From positions 248,001 to 312,000 of the forward strand of contig JAKPDK010000042.1 in NCBI GenBank assembly GCA_029552745.1: a stretch of 64,000 nucleotides of DNA. The letters run 5' to 3'. The DNA is from Candidatus Hydrogenedentota bacterium (GTDB lineage Bacteria; Hydrogenedentota; Hydrogenedentia; Hydrogenedentales; SLHB01). Below are positions 1 through 8,254 of the stretch, in pieces. The notes below the pieces were generated by a model, which did no database searches, had not been told where the DNA came from, and saw only the letters and a program-made list of their open reading frames with translations. Both the position numbers and the translations under genes were made by a program. Numbering within the stretch: position 1 is the first letter of the stretch; every line of letters begins with the position of its first letter.

Positions 1-1084
1 GATTTGTGCCGGCAACTTTAGCGTCTTTATAGTTTACACCGTCTTTCAAGCGCCCATAGGCTCGGGCATTTTCAAGCCAAAAATACCCTGGCTCGCCATT
101 TTTCGCCGTCTGCGTCCCTAAACGGCTATAATCCATCCCGATGGTTGCCGCTACGCTATTATTTGATGCCCAGCGCCAAGCCATCAGTTTGTCGCCATTG
201 ATATCGGGATCTTTGAGCGTCAGATAGGCGTCGTCGTCCGGGGCTCCCAATGCCAACTCCGCTGTGCGGCGCACGCCTCCGGAAACTACGCATTTTCCAA
301 TGACGTTCATCAGGTCGGTAATGTCCACACTGGAAATCCGTTCGCCGATCCTAGGTTTGAGTACCTTGTCGATGTTTTCGACCGCATCCATCAAGGGACC
401 CGGACCCGGCGCAATGCCGCCAAACGTGCGAATGGGTGCCCCCAAGGGACGAATCTTCGAGTAATCAATGTGGGCGGGACGTTTTCCATGTCCGGCATAG
501 GAATCCAACAGGACGCGAATTAGGTCTACCCAGCCTTCCTTGGAATCTTCAACAACATGCGTATATTCCGCTATTTTGGGCTCTTGAATGATGATTTTCC
601 CCGCCCCCTTGGTATCAAACGCCACACCTACCCCTAGCATGGACATGTCCATCAGAAAGCAAAAGGGTTCGGAAAAACTGAAGTCAATTTCCTCTGTCGA
701 AACAAAAGCACAGTTATTCAGCGCGGCCGAACCTCGCTCATAGATATAATCCGTTCCCATCATCCAAAGACCCCGACCCGGCGGTAGGAACTTGAATTCC
801 CACATCAGTCGAAACATTTCCTGGGCGGAACGTTGCGCCTTGCGCGCGTCCCAGGGCAACTTCAAATTGCGGCAGTGGTTCAACTGAATCGTGTAACACC
901 CTTCAACAACACGGCGACACGTCTCCCAATACTCTTCAGTGCGTCCACTTCCATCGGGCACAGGTCGCGCGTAGGTCCTCTTATACGTCACGTAACCCAA
1001 AGGACCCCATTGTGGTTGACGACCCCGATAGTCGTCCAGGAACTTTTCAGATAACTTAAAACGTTCTCTGACCTCGAAAAGCAT
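1..1084 (-). CDS. nrdJ: Adenosylcobalamin-dependent ribonucleoside-triphosphate reductase (class II), C-terminus outside window
   Basis: Makes deoxyribonucleotides from ribonucleotides using an adenosylcobalamin-generated thiyl radical, without needing oxygen. It is missing from the ORF track because the frame runs off the left edge; I translated the minus strand from the ATG at 1084 and found no stop. About 361 N-terminal residues are present. Recognisable stretches are LSEKFLDDYRGRQPQWGPLGY near the N-terminus, LPPGRGLWMMGT, and NNCAFVSTEEI, which holds one cysteine of the active-site redox pair known from monomeric RTPR. The catalytic thiyl cysteine would lie outside the window. A purine-rich GGAGGG sits about 11 nt before the ATG. 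It lies 75 nt downstream of thyX on the same strand, so the two probably form one dNTP-supply transcript. I looked for a cobalamin riboswitch upstream and saw none. The monomeric RTPR subclass is my best reading; the larger NrdJ type is less likely. Confidence 0.9.
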   Translation of the reverse strand, partial: MLFEVRERFKLSEKFLDDYRGRQPQWGPLGYVTYKRTYARPVPDGSGRTEEYWETCRRVVEGCYTIQLNHCRNLKLPWDARKAQRSAQEMFRLMWEFKFLPPGRGLWMMGTDYIYERGSAALNNCAFVSTEEIDFSFSEPFCFLMDMSMLGVGVAFDTKGAGKIIIQEPKIAEYTHVVEDSKEGWVDLIRVLLDSYAGHGKRPAHIDYSKIRPLGAPIRTFGGIAPGPGPLMDAVENIDKVLKPRIGERISSVDITDLMNVIGKCVVSGGVRRTAELALGAPDDDAYLTLKDPDINGDKLMAWRWASNNSVAATIGMDYSRLGTQTAKNGEPGYFWLENARAYGRLKDGVNYKDAKVAGTN

Positions 1085-1159
1085 CTCTCTTCATCCCTCC
1101 TACTATTTAAGAATGCTCCAATATCTCTTCGTGCGGACTTGCCGTCCCAAGGCAACGCT

Positions 1160-1942
1160 CTATACCTTACGATGGAGCGGCCGTACCCACGGCAGTCCGT
1201 CAACCATTTCTATCTCATAGTCACTCATCACGTTGGGGTAACGTTCCCGCACTATTTCGTAGACTCTTCCAAACACCAGTCGAATCTCTTCCTCCGCGTG
1301 CGGGTCGGTGCGCGCCTCAATTACATGACGCAGCGCCCGGAAATTACAAGACCAACCGATTGTCGTCGCCACACCGATCGGCGCCAAGCGCCGAAACGCC
1401 GAGGTGAGTTTCTTTTTGCGGTCAAATTGCTTTTCCGCAGCAATTCCGTAAAGTTCCGCCAGTGTCTCTTGAACCTCCTCCAACTGTTCGATCGTGCGCA
1501 CAAAAATGTTCATCGCGCGCTCGTCTTCGTGAATTTCGGTTGGAATGTACGCCGATAATTTTTCTAAACGCACGTAACGCAACGATTCCTGAGAAATAGC
1601 CGTGCCCGCACGGTGACGCACGAGTTCATGTGTAAAAACACGACTCACATCCGCAAAAATGAAATTCAACACCGGATGTTCCAATACACTCCCGTGACCT
1701 GAAGCCAAAATGTTTTCTAGATAAGGTCGATTCCCCTCCCGCACTCTAGTGACGTTCGGGTTAAGCCCAGGCTCAAACGACCGATAGCATAACCTCCCGA
1801 ATACCTCGCATAATCTTTCGGAGTCACTAGGCGCATCGGTTTTCCAGTTCGGGGCGCCCACATACGCCAAATAAGCCGATAACCCTTCTTCCACGATACG
1901 CGTTTCCCCTACTAAGAAAACCTTCGGTTCCGCCCTCATCAT
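1160..1942 (-). CDS. thyX: Flavin-dependent thymidylate synthase ThyX
   Basis: Methylates dUMP to dTMP with methylene-tetrahydrofolate, FAD and NADPH, replacing ThyA. The 260-residue length is normal for the family. Visible motifs are GHGSVLEH (dUMP/FAD contact region), the signature around RHRAGTAISQESLRY, and a C-terminal block SAFRRLAPIGVATT followed by a conserved NFRALRHVIEAR-type segment. The family signature is RHRx7S; here eight residues separate RHR from the serine that precedes LRY, so the loop is one residue longer. The start may be the first or second of two adjacent ATGs; a GAGGG lies about 10 nt upstream. It is followed by nrdJ on the same strand, coupling dTMP synthesis to ribonucleotide reduction. 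A TTGATT-17-TAATAT promoter lies about 140 nt upstream. Confidence 0.93.
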   Translation of the reverse strand: MMRAEPKVFLVGETRIVEEGLSAYLAYVGAPNWKTDAPSDSERLCEVFGRLCYRSFEPGLNPNVTRVREGNRPYLENILASGHGSVLEHPVLNFIFADVSRVFTHELVRHRAGTAISQESLRYVRLEKLSAYIPTEIHEDERAMNIFVRTIEQLEEVQETLAELYGIAAEKQFDRKKKLTSAFRRLAPIGVATTIGWSCNFRALRHVIEARTDPHAEEEIRLVFGRVYEIVRERYPNVMSDYEIEMVDGLPWVRPLHRKV

Positions 1943-2079
1943 CTTCCGTAACCCTCAAAAGTGAGTCGCAGGGTGGGTATTGCTATAGGATCGTGTTACG
2001 TACGATTCCGCAAACCACAATTTAGGACTGCCGCAACACACCCACCCGCCGGTGACAACGCCAAGTATTACTGGGTATG

Positions 2080-2108
2080 ATATTACCACCAAAGGCAAAA
2101 ATAATCAA
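2080..2108 (-). promoter_or_regulatory. Probable sigma70-type promoter of thyX-nrdJ
   Basis: On the minus strand TTGATT and TAATAT are separated by exactly 17 nt in an AT-rich stretch. The predicted transcript would have a leader of about 130 nt before the thyX ATG. No riboswitch class was recognised in that leader. Confidence 0.45.
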
Positions 2109-2236
2109 CATATAGTAGTAGAAAATCATTCCCTATACTATATAATGTGTTAAGTGCAACTATTTCAGTAACTTAACAAGGTCGTTTCTGTGCGATCCCT
2201 GGTGCTGGGGCTTCCAGAAGTCTTCGTCCTTCTTGG

Positions 2237-2283
2237 ATTGCCATTGCAACGAGCGGTGCCTTTGATGCGAGGAAGCAGTCCCC
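2237..2283 (+). repeat. Degenerate copy of dispersed GTCATTGCGAGGAGC repeat
   Basis: ATTGCCATTGCAACGAGCGG followed by GCGAGGAAGCAGTCCCC matches the family consensus (ATTGTCATTGCGAGGAGC...CGACGAAGCAATCCCC) with several substitutions. It is the most decayed copy in the window. Confidence 0.5.
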
Positions 2284-2295
2284 GGCGTTCTTTGT

Positions 2296-2320
2296 AGGGG
2301 CGAGCCCCCGTGCTCGCCCT
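2296..2320. repeat. AGGGGC-type palindrome, copy 1
   Basis: AGGGGCGAGC-ccccgt-GCTCGCCCT folds into a hairpin with one unpaired G. It is preceded by TTCTTTGT, like the copy at 50940, which has a different but still self-complementary inner arm. Confidence 0.6.
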
Positions 2321-2331
2321 CCCAGCCCCGG

Positions 2332-2375
2332 ATTGTCATTGCGAGGAGCGAGGCCCCGAAGTGACGACGGAATCA
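2332..2375 (+). repeat. Dispersed GTCATTGCGAGGAGC repeat, single forward half
   Basis: ATTGTCATTGCGAGGAGCGAGG followed by GTGACGACGGAATC is one half-unit of the family that forms inverted pairs at 3981, 14336 and 50879. No inverted partner is visible nearby. Confidence 0.65.
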
Positions 2376-2580
2376 GCTGCTCAACGAGGACATTCGGGTT
2401 CCGCGTAGCTATCGCGTTGTCACGGTGAAGACGAGCCCCGAATCACGACGTTTTGGCGCAAGGCACGAAGTGGTATTTTATGCAAGAAAAAGGGTATGCA
2501 TAAATCTAAAAGGTCTTGTGTCGGTTCTGGAGGTCAACACTTAATATGTTATTATGGAGGCAGAGAGAGGAGAACAACCG

Positions 2581-3870
2581 ATGTTTCGGCGACAGCAGCT
2601 GGATTTGTTCGATTTTATTGCGTCCCTTTCGCGTACGATGGACCTCATGGACTCAGCGGTTGTCGCCCATCATTTTCGGGTGGCTTATATTGCCTTGCGT
2701 CTTTCAGAAGAACTAGGCCTGTCGGTGGAAAAACGGCGGAACATTCTATGGGCGGGGATGTTGCACGATGTCGGGGCGTTCTACTTCCGCGAAAGAATCC
2801 AGTTGCTAGAGCCTGAAATAGAGACGACGCATCAGCATGCTGAGGCGGGGTACTTACTTCTAAAGATCTTTAAGCCTTTTGCGGAAGTAGCGAATTTGGT
2901 GCGCTTTCATCACGTACCGTGGAAGAATGGCAAAGGGGCTTTGTTGCGTGATGTTGTGGTTCCGGAAGATAGCCATGTTCTTCATTTGGCAGACCGTATT
3001 GCCGTCAAGGTACCGGCGGGAGCGATGATTGCGCGGAATGCCAAAGACAAATGTGTCGAGATTTCAGACCAGTCCGGTGACCAGTTTATACCGGAACATG
3101 TAGAAGCCTTCCTTCGCATTGCGGAGAAAGAGTATTTTTGGTTAGAAATGCTTTCCCCTTCAATGGAAAACATTTTGCGGCGTGCCGTGCCATCTCTGTG
3201 GATCGATTTAGAGAGCGATCTATTGGCGGATTTCGCTTATCTTCTTTGTCGTTTAATAGACTTTAAGAGTCGCTTCACGGCTACCCATTCCAGCGGTGTA
3301 GCCGCGTCGGCTGTGACGCTTGCTGCTCGCATCGGTTTTTCGCGATCAGAACAACAGACGATGCGGATAGCCGCTCATCTCCATGATCTTGGCAAACTTG
3401 CTGTGCCTGCCGAAATCATTGAAAAACCTGGCCGGCTTTCTGCGGAAGAGCGCGACGTCATGATGGGACATGTGTACTTTACCTATGACATTTTGAGCCG
3501 CATCGAGGGATTTGAGACTGTAACGGCATGGAGTTCCCTCCATCAGGAGCGCATGGACGGCAGTGGGTATCCCTTTCATGTTTGGGGAGACGATTTGCCA
3601 TTGGGCGCGCGGGTTATGGCGGTGGCGGATGTGTTCACGGCAATAACGGAAGACCGTCCCTATCGAAAAGGTATGCCCGCGGATCAAGCCCGGCAGTCTA
3701 TGGAACAATTGGCGAAGCGCGGCGCACTTGATGCACGAATTATTGGGATTCTCTTAGAGCACTTTGATGAGATTAACCAGGCACGGGCAACGGCGCAACA
3801 AGCCGCCGCCCAGGAGTATGAGGCATACGTTCACGCACTGGAGCACCCCTTTATGGAGCAGCAGGAGTGA
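2581..3870 (+). CDS. Tandem HD / HD-GYP domain protein, probable c-di-GMP phosphodiesterase
   Basis: Probably hydrolyses the second messenger cyclic di-GMP in the cytoplasm. The ORF opens at 2554, but AGAGGAG lies 8-9 nt before the ATG at 2581, which I take as the start (429 residues). Two HD modules are visible. The first (about residues 15-120) contains LHDVG and a later FHH. The second (about 220-400) contains HLHDLGK and then HQERMDGSGYP, close to the classical HHExxDGxGYP signature but with Gln in place of the second His. The C-terminal module is therefore the likely catalytic one, and the N-terminal module is a diverged duplicate or a sensor. No membrane segment is seen. A PilZ receptor (20483) and a PilT motor (35812) elsewhere in the window suggest c-di-GMP control of surface behaviour, but they are not linked in an operon. 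Confidence 0.85.
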   Translation: MFRRQQLDLFDFIASLSRTMDLMDSAVVAHHFRVAYIALRLSEELGLSVEKRRNILWAGMLHDVGAFYFRERIQLLEPEIETTHQHAEAGYLLLKIFKPFAEVANLVRFHHVPWKNGKGALLRDVVVPEDSHVLHLADRIAVKVPAGAMIARNAKDKCVEISDQSGDQFIPEHVEAFLRIAEKEYFWLEMLSPSMENILRRAVPSLWIDLESDLLADFAYLLCRLIDFKSRFTATHSSGVAASAVTLAARIGFSRSEQQTMRIAAHLHDLGKLAVPAEIIEKPGRLSAEERDVMMGHVYFTYDILSRIEGFETVTAWSSLHQERMDGSGYPFHVWGDDLPLGARVMAVADVFTAITEDRPYRKGMPADQARQSMEQLAKRGALDARIIGILLEHFDEINQARATAQQAAAQEYEAYVHALEHPFMEQQE

Positions 3871-3980
3871 CTAGTCTGAACGCGGTCAGTCTCCCGTGCA
3901 GAGACAGCTGTGAGGCTAGGCAACTCCCGGCGTTCACCTGTGCCCAGGACTGACCTGTTTTCGCCGAGTGCCCATCCCCG

Positions 3981-4128
3981 GTTGTCATTGCGAGGAGCGA
4001 ATCTTCGAAGCGACGAAGCAATCCCCTTACCCGCGTAGCGCAAGAGGGGCGTTGGGCACAGATAGGGCTATTCCGAATTCCCGAGGGGATTGCCACGTCG
4101 CCCCTTCGGGGCTCCTCGCAGTGACAAC
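3981..4128. repeat. Paired inverted dispersed repeat, element A
   Basis: It begins GTTGTCATTGCGAGGAGC and ends GCTCCTCGCAGTGACAAC, giving terminal inverted repeats around a 148-bp unit. Each half also contains a small internal hairpin, for example GCCCCTTCGGGGC in the right half. The layout resembles REP pairs or small non-autonomous elements. No transposase is encoded. Confidence 0.8.
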
Positions 4129-4288
4129 GTAAGGTTGTAGCGCCAAAGGAGGTTGTGCCGGACGGCAATCCTCGCAACGACAGAGGGCGGGCTATATCGC
4201 AAAAGGACATGTAGGGAAAAACGAGTAATCCCGAGTGGTCAAAAGGGTTTTTAAATGGTTCCAACGTACTTCGGGGATGCCAAGCCCT

Positions 4289-4335
4289 GGTGCCTTTTCC
4301 TTAATTACCTTCATGGAAAACCCTCTTTTCAATTC
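4289..4335 (-). repeat. R3 repeat, copy 1 (GAATTGAAaAGAGG...AAGGCACC)
   Basis: On the minus strand this 47-nt stretch matches 14176-14222 at 38 of 47 positions. In one frame both copies encode a similar peptide (ELKRGFS.KVI..KAP), with three silent third-position differences. It points toward element A, as copy 2 points toward element B. Confidence 0.6.
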
Positions 4336-4385
4336 TTCCTCCAACATAAGAGAAGCTGCCAAAGGTATTGGACTGATACATGGAT

Positions 4386-4414
4386 TTGGACTTGCGATTG
4401 ACATGGTATATGAT
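4386..4414 (+). promoter_or_regulatory. Probable sigma70-type promoter of trpB2
   Basis: TTGGAC and TATGAT are separated by exactly 17 nt, placing transcription start near 4421, about 40 nt before the trpB2 ATG. No trp leader peptide or attenuator is evident in the short leader. Confidence 0.5.
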
Positions 4415-4460
4415 TAGAAGTTCACAAGCACTAAGTAGTCAGAGGAAGGGAGCTACAGCC

Positions 4461-5819
4461 ATGACAGACTATACGATTCACCTTGATCCGAAAAAGATGC
4501 CGGACGCGTGGTATAACATTCTTCCGGATTTGCCGGTGCCGTTTCCGCCGCCCCTGCATCCGGTGACCCATGAACCCATCACGCCAGACGCCCTGTCGAT
4601 GTTGTTTCCGCCGGGATTGATAGAACAGGAAGTGTCTCCCCAGCGCGAGATTTCCATTCCCGGCGAGATCATGGATGTTTACCGGTTGTGGCGTCCCACC
4701 CCGCTTCGGCGTGCGTATCGCTTAGAGAAACTCCTGGGGACACCCGCGAAAATCTATTACAAAAACGAGAGTGTGTCGCCTTCCGGGAGTCATAAACTGA
4801 ACACGTCTGTGGCACAAGCCTATTACAACAAGGTTTCCGGCATTAACCAACTGACGACGGAGACAGGCGCTGGACAGTGGGGGTCGGCGCTCTCCATTGC
4901 ATGTCGTATGTTCGACATGGAATGCACGGTGTATATGGTGCGCGTGAGTTTCGAACAGAAGCCCTACCGGCGCAGTCTCATGCAGACGTTTGGCGCCAAA
5001 GTCATTTCAAGCCCCAGTGATACCACGGAGTTTGGGCGCAAAATACTTGCCGAACAACCCGACACGACCGGCAGTTTAGGTATAGCGATCTCCGAGGCGA
5101 TCGAGGTGGCTATAAAGAGCAATGGCAAAGTGAAGTACAGTCTCGGGAGCGTATTGAATCACGTGTTGTTGCACCAGTCGATTATTGGCTTGGAAGCCAA
5201 AGCCCAATTGGAAAGTGTCGGAGATTACCCGGATGTCGTGATAGGGTGTGTCGGGGGTGGATCCAATTATGCCGGTATCACATTCCCATTCGTTCCCGAT
5301 AAGCTGCAGAAAGGGAAGCATATCGATTTTATTGCCGTAGAACCCACAGCGTGTCCGACGATGACTCGAGGACCGTACGCTTACGACTATGGGGATACGG
5401 GTAAGATGACCCCCTTACTGAAGCAGTATACCCTGGGACACAATTTCATTCCGCCCGGTATTCACGCGGGTGGCTTGCGGTACCACGGCGTAGCCACGTT
5501 GGTCGCGTTGTTAGTGAAAGAAGGAGTGATGCGAGCGGTGGCGGTGCATCAAAATCCGGTGTTCCGAGCTTGTCTGATGTTCGCCCAGACGGAAGGCATT
5601 GTGCCTGCTCCGGAATCGGGACACGCGATACGCGTGGCGATCGATGAGGCGTTGAAATGCAAAGAATCGGGCGAATCGAAAACGATTTTGTTCAACCTGA
5701 GCGGCCATGGGCATTTTGACATGACCGCGTATGACGCGTATTTGAGCGGAAAGTTGGAAGATTACGAGCTCGAAGACACTGTGCTGAAGTCGGCGGAAAA
5801 GTGTATTCCGAAGTGGTGA
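4461..5819 (+). CDS. trpB2: Tryptophan synthase beta chain, TrpB2 type
   Basis: PLP enzyme that condenses indole with serine to give tryptophan. The ORF opens at 4380, but AGGAAGGGAG precedes the ATG at 4461, giving 452 residues, which matches the longer TrpB2 class rather than the roughly 400 residues of TrpB1. The N-terminal part has the TrpB2-style extension with [20 protein letters not shown]. The PLP lysine lies in SGSHKLNTS, followed by [10 protein letters not shown]; the phosphate-binding glycine run is VGGGSNYAG. No trpA or other trp gene is nearby. TrpB2 proteins commonly occur away from trpA and are thought to salvage indole or act as serine deaminases. A bidirectional-looking hairpin terminator follows directly. 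Confidence 0.93.
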   Translation: MTDYTIHLDPKKMPDAWYNILPDLPVPFPPPLHPVTHEPITPDALSMLFPPGLIEQEVSPQREISIPGEIMDVYRLWRPTPLRRAYRLEKLLGTPAKIYYKNESVSPSGSHKLNTSVAQAYYNKVSGINQLTTETGAGQWGSALSIACRMFDMECTVYMVRVSFEQKPYRRSLMQTFGAKVISSPSDTTEFGRKILAEQPDTTGSLGIAISEAIEVAIKSNGKVKYSLGSVLNHVLLHQSIIGLEAKAQLESVGDYPDVVIGCVGGGSNYAGITFPFVPDKLQKGKHIDFIAVEPTACPTMTRGPYAYDYGDTGKMTPLLKQYTLGHNFIPPGIHAGGLRYHGVATLVALLVKEGVMRAVAVHQNPVFRACLMFAQTEGIVPAPESGHAIRVAIDEALKCKESGESKTILFNLSGHGHFDMTAYDAYLSGKLEDYELEDTVLKSAEKCIPKW

Positions 5820-5839
5820 GCCCGTAAAAGATTAATTGG

Positions 5840-5880
5840 GAGGCGCACATGGGCAGGTTCCGTGTGCGTCTCTTATTTTA
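5840..5880. terminator. Hairpin terminator between trpB2 and araD, probably bidirectional
   Basis: GAGGCGCACA pairs with TGTGCGTCTC (one G-T wobble) across a 13-nt loop and is followed by TTATTTTA on the plus strand. Read from the other side, the same stem is followed by CCAATTAATCTTTT. It sits between two convergent genes and abuts the araD stop codon. Confidence 0.7.
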
Positions 5881-6574
5881 CGTCCTCCTGTTGTCCATAG
5901 TATTTGTTCTTGCCATGTTTTCGGGAGAAGTGTTTTTCGAGAAGGTAATCGGGCATACCCACACCCTCAGGCACCAGAAGGAAGGTGTGAATTGCCATCC
6001 GAGCGACTTCTTCCAAGACAATGGCATTTTCGACGGCTTGTTCCACCGTGACGCCCCAAGTGAACGGCCCGTGGTTCGCCGCCAGGACCGCCGGGCATTC
6101 CAGTGGCGACCGACCCCCAACGGCGAAAACTAGGCTCTCGCCGATGTGCCGCTCGTAATCCGTCGCGACATCCGCAGGGGCAAGCACGGGAGCCACAGGC
6201 ACATCCCCATGGAAATAGTCCGCATGAGTCGTTCCAAGACAGGGAATTGGCCGACATGCCTGGGCGAAACATGTCGCATAGTGCGAATGGGTGTGGGCGA
6301 TCCCTCCGATAGCAGGGAATGCGCGGTAGAGTGCCGCGTGAATCGCGGTATCCACAGACGGTTTCAAGCCGGCCTCGATGGGGCGACACTCCAAATCCAC
6401 CACAACCATAGACTCGGGGGTCATACGGTCATAGGGTACCCCGCTAGGCTTGATGACGATTAAGCCGTTGTCCCTATCGATGGCGCTGACATTTCCCCAA
6501 GTTTGAAAGACGAGGCCATGTTCCACGAGTGTGAGGTTGGCATGGCAAACGCGATCTTTAAGTTGTTCCAACAT
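5873..6574 (-). CDS. araD: L-ribulose-5-phosphate 4-epimerase
   Basis: Converts L-ribulose 5-phosphate to D-xylulose 5-phosphate, the last step of bacterial L-arabinose catabolism. It is a class II aldolase-fold, metal-dependent cytoplasmic enzyme. The 233-residue length is normal. Visible motifs are TWGNVSAID near residue 26, KPSGVPYDRM, the metal-binding HTHSH, and NHGPFTWG with a third metal histidine. The ATG lies 17 nt inside the end of the upstream dus gene, so the two are translationally linked. The nearby secreted GH51 arabinofuranosidase (8255) could release the arabinose that feeds this step. No araA or araB is present in the window. Confidence 0.93.
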   Translation of the reverse strand: MLEQLKDRVCHANLTLVEHGLVFQTWGNVSAIDRDNGLIVIKPSGVPYDRMTPESMVVVDLECRPIEAGLKPSVDTAIHAALYRAFPAIGGIAHTHSHYATCFAQACRPIPCLGTTHADYFHGDVPVAPVLAPADVATDYERHIGESLVFAVGGRSPLECPAVLAANHGPFTWGVTVEQAVENAIVLEEVARMAIHTFLLVPEGVGMPDYLLEKHFSRKHGKNKYYGQQEDVK

Positions 6575-7562
6575 GTTCTATCCTCGAACTGGATAAGCGG
6601 GTTATAAGTTCTTCTTTGTATTTGTAGAGTATAGTTTGTACTTGATCAAAACGGGTGCATTGCATGAGTTCCGCCCGGACGCGAGCCGCTCGGGGTAATT
6701 CTCGGAGATAGCCTGCGTAGTACTTGCGAAACTCCACGAGGGCTTTTGCTTCTCCGCGCCGGTCGATCGAGAGACCCAAGTGGCGCAGGCAAACCTCGAT
6801 CCGCTCCTCGATACTCGGGGATGGAGGTAGCGTGCCTGTCGTTAGGTAATGCTTGGTTTCGCGGAACAGCCAAGGGTTTTGTAAAGCACCGCGTCCGATC
6901 ATGGCACCGTCGCAGCCGGTCTCGAACATCTTTGCCACATCTTGCGGTGTCATCAAGTCTCCATTGCCGATGATCGGTATCGTCACCGTTTTTTTGAGTT
7001 TTTCGAGCCACGACCAGTCCGCTTTGCCTTTATGGGCTTGTTCCCGTGTGCGACAGTGTACCGTCAATGCCTGCACACCGCACTGTTCCAGCATACGGGC
7101 TACGTCAAGGATGACGATGCTCTGCTCGTCCCAACCTAAGCGGGTTTTAACCGTCACAGGCAGGCGGGTACCCCGGATGACCGCCCGGACGATTTGTTCG
7201 AAGCGGTGGAGATCGCGGAGGAGTCCTGCGCCGGCTTCGCGTAATGCCACTTTTCGTACCCAACATCCACAGTTGATGTCGATGAAGTCAGGCGCCATGC
7301 TTTCGGCAATGGCGGCGGCTCGTTCCATCGAGGTTTCCAATGACCCAAAGATTTGAATGCCGATGGGACGTTCTTCTTCCAAAATATGAATTTTCGCCAG
7401 CGTTGGTTGGGCATCACGAATGAGCGCCTCGCTGCTGGCAAACTCGGTGTACACCAAGTCCGCCCCGAGCTCTTTGCAGATGAGCCGAAACGCCCGGTCT
7501 GTGACGTTTTCCATAGGCGCGAGCGCGAGGGGTTTTTTCAGTTCTAGATTTCCAATTCGCAT
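6558..7562 (-). CDS. dus: tRNA-dihydrouridine synthase (DusB-like)
   Basis: FMN enzyme that reduces specific uridines in tRNA to dihydrouridine. The 334-residue TIM-barrel protein begins with the typical LKKPLALAPMENVTDRAFR. The catalytic cysteine lies in INCGCWVRK; in most family members the residue after this cysteine is proline (NxGCP), so tryptophan here is unusual. Later motifs are VTVKTRLGW (FMN phosphate region), VHCRTREQ, IIGNGD and GCDGAMIGRGAL. The start ATG is the first Met of the conserved MRIGNLELKKP. It overlaps araD by 17 nt, an unexpected pairing of a tRNA modification gene with arabinose catabolism. Confidence 0.92.
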   Translation of the reverse strand: MRIGNLELKKPLALAPMENVTDRAFRLICKELGADLVYTEFASSEALIRDAQPTLAKIHILEEERPIGIQIFGSLETSMERAAAIAESMAPDFIDINCGCWVRKVALREAGAGLLRDLHRFEQIVRAVIRGTRLPVTVKTRLGWDEQSIVILDVARMLEQCGVQALTVHCRTREQAHKGKADWSWLEKLKKTVTIPIIGNGDLMTPQDVAKMFETGCDGAMIGRGALQNPWLFRETKHYLTTGTLPPSPSIEERIEVCLRHLGLSIDRRGEAKALVEFRKYYAGYLRELPRAARVRAELMQCTRFDQVQTILYKYKEELITRLSSSRIEHVGTT

Positions 7563-7642
7563 GAGTCCAGCGTATCAAAGGACATGACAGGATACAACTT
7601 AGTCCGATGTCTCGAACGGCGGTTTTCTGGCTTTTTGGGGTT

Positions 7643-7671
7643 TTGAATCCAGCGTATGCTTGAAGTACCAT
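7643..7671 (+). promoter_or_regulatory. Possible sigma70-type promoter of the lipoprotein-GH51 pair
   Basis: TTGAAT and TACCAT are separated by 17 nt, about 60 nt before the GTG start at 7731. Confidence 0.4.
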
Positions 7672-7730
7672 GATGAACGAGGAAGTCGGATACAAAAGGC
7701 GTTCCGTCGCAAGAAAGAAGGAGTTCCATC

Positions 7731-8243
7731 GTGAAAAAGGTGTTGGTGTTATTGCTGTTGCTCGGTCTCGTCTGTTCCTGTCAGAGCACACCGAGTGAGG
7801 TCATTCAAAAGGTGAAATACGACTTTGGGATCGGGGAGAAACCGGAGGGTTATGTTACCGGTACAGAGTTGGTGATGGCTAATTTGCGGAAAGTGGGAGA
7901 GTCTGAGCTAAAACGTATGAACATGGCGGGACGCCACGGCGAGGTGAAATTCCAAGAGGAAGCCGGGTTGCAGGGCAGGTTCTATAAGGAAGTGAAGGTT
8001 TATGATAATTGCTACCCGCTGGATGCGCGCGCTGTGGCAAAGGCGGCCGAAGGAGACCGGGGGTATATTGGCTTGATCGAGTATTCCTATCGGATTTACC
8101 AAAGCGAGCGGTTCAATACCCGTACGGAAGCAGAAGCAGCTTCGGCTTCCATACCAACGGACATCTCGGGGAGAGAGACCTATCGTTATCGGTTCACCGC
8201 CGGCGGGATCTGGGATGGTTCGCCGGGAGAATTGACAAAATAG
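7731..8243 (+). CDS. Small lipoprotein of unknown function
   Basis: I do not recognise this family. The 170-residue product begins with Lys-Lys, a leucine/valine-rich core and a lipobox (LVCSC), so it should be lipid-anchored after cleavage before Cys17. The mature part is mixed polar with no obvious repeats and a WDGSPGELTK C-terminus. The start is GTG, with AAGGAG about 8 nt upstream. Its stop is only 11 nt before the GH51 start, so the two probably share a transcript. A periplasmic helper role for sugar release is possible but not shown by the sequence. Confidence 0.8.
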   Translation: MKKVLVLLLLLGLVCSCQSTPSEVIQKVKYDFGIGEKPEGYVTGTELVMANLRKVGESELKRMNMAGRHGEVKFQEEAGLQGRFYKEVKVYDNCYPLDARAVAKAAEGDRGYIGLIEYSYRIYQSERFNTRTEAEAASASIPTDISGRETYRYRFTAGGIWDGSPGELTK

Positions 8244-8254
8244 GTTCAAGCTCG

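Larger units (their letters stand above)
1943..2580. other. Intergenic region with thyX promoter and degenerate palindromic repeats
   Basis: This 638-nt gap separates the divergent thyX and HD-GYP genes. The left third is AT-rich and holds the thyX promoter. From about 2230 onward it becomes GC-rich and holds one degenerate and one better copy of the GTCATTGCGAGGAGC repeat, plus an AGGGGC-type hairpin between them. No gene is visible; the short ORFs at 2496 and 2516 are shadows of the gene that starts at 2581. Confidence 0.7.
3871..4460. other. Intergenic region with paired palindromic repeat and R3 repeat
   Basis: This 590-nt gap between the HD-GYP gene and trpB2 holds a full inverted repeat pair (3981-4128), a degenerate half after it (about 4156-4185), the R3 repeat (4289-4335) and the trpB2 promoter. 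The ORFs here (3831, 3851, 4192, 4235) show no family resemblance, apart from the short R3-encoded peptide discussed in the findings. Confidence 0.7.

Noticed and set aside
1139-1558. 139-residue ORF antisense to thyX
   Set aside because: ThyX motifs on the other strand are complete; this frame has no features.
1085-2079. Possible cobalamin riboswitch for the B12-dependent reductase
   Set aside because: No B12 box (GCCACTG) or plausible fold was found upstream of thyX or nrdJ.
3851-4264. 137-residue ORF downstream of the HD-GYP gene
   Set aside because: It runs through repeat element A and has no start site or family resemblance.
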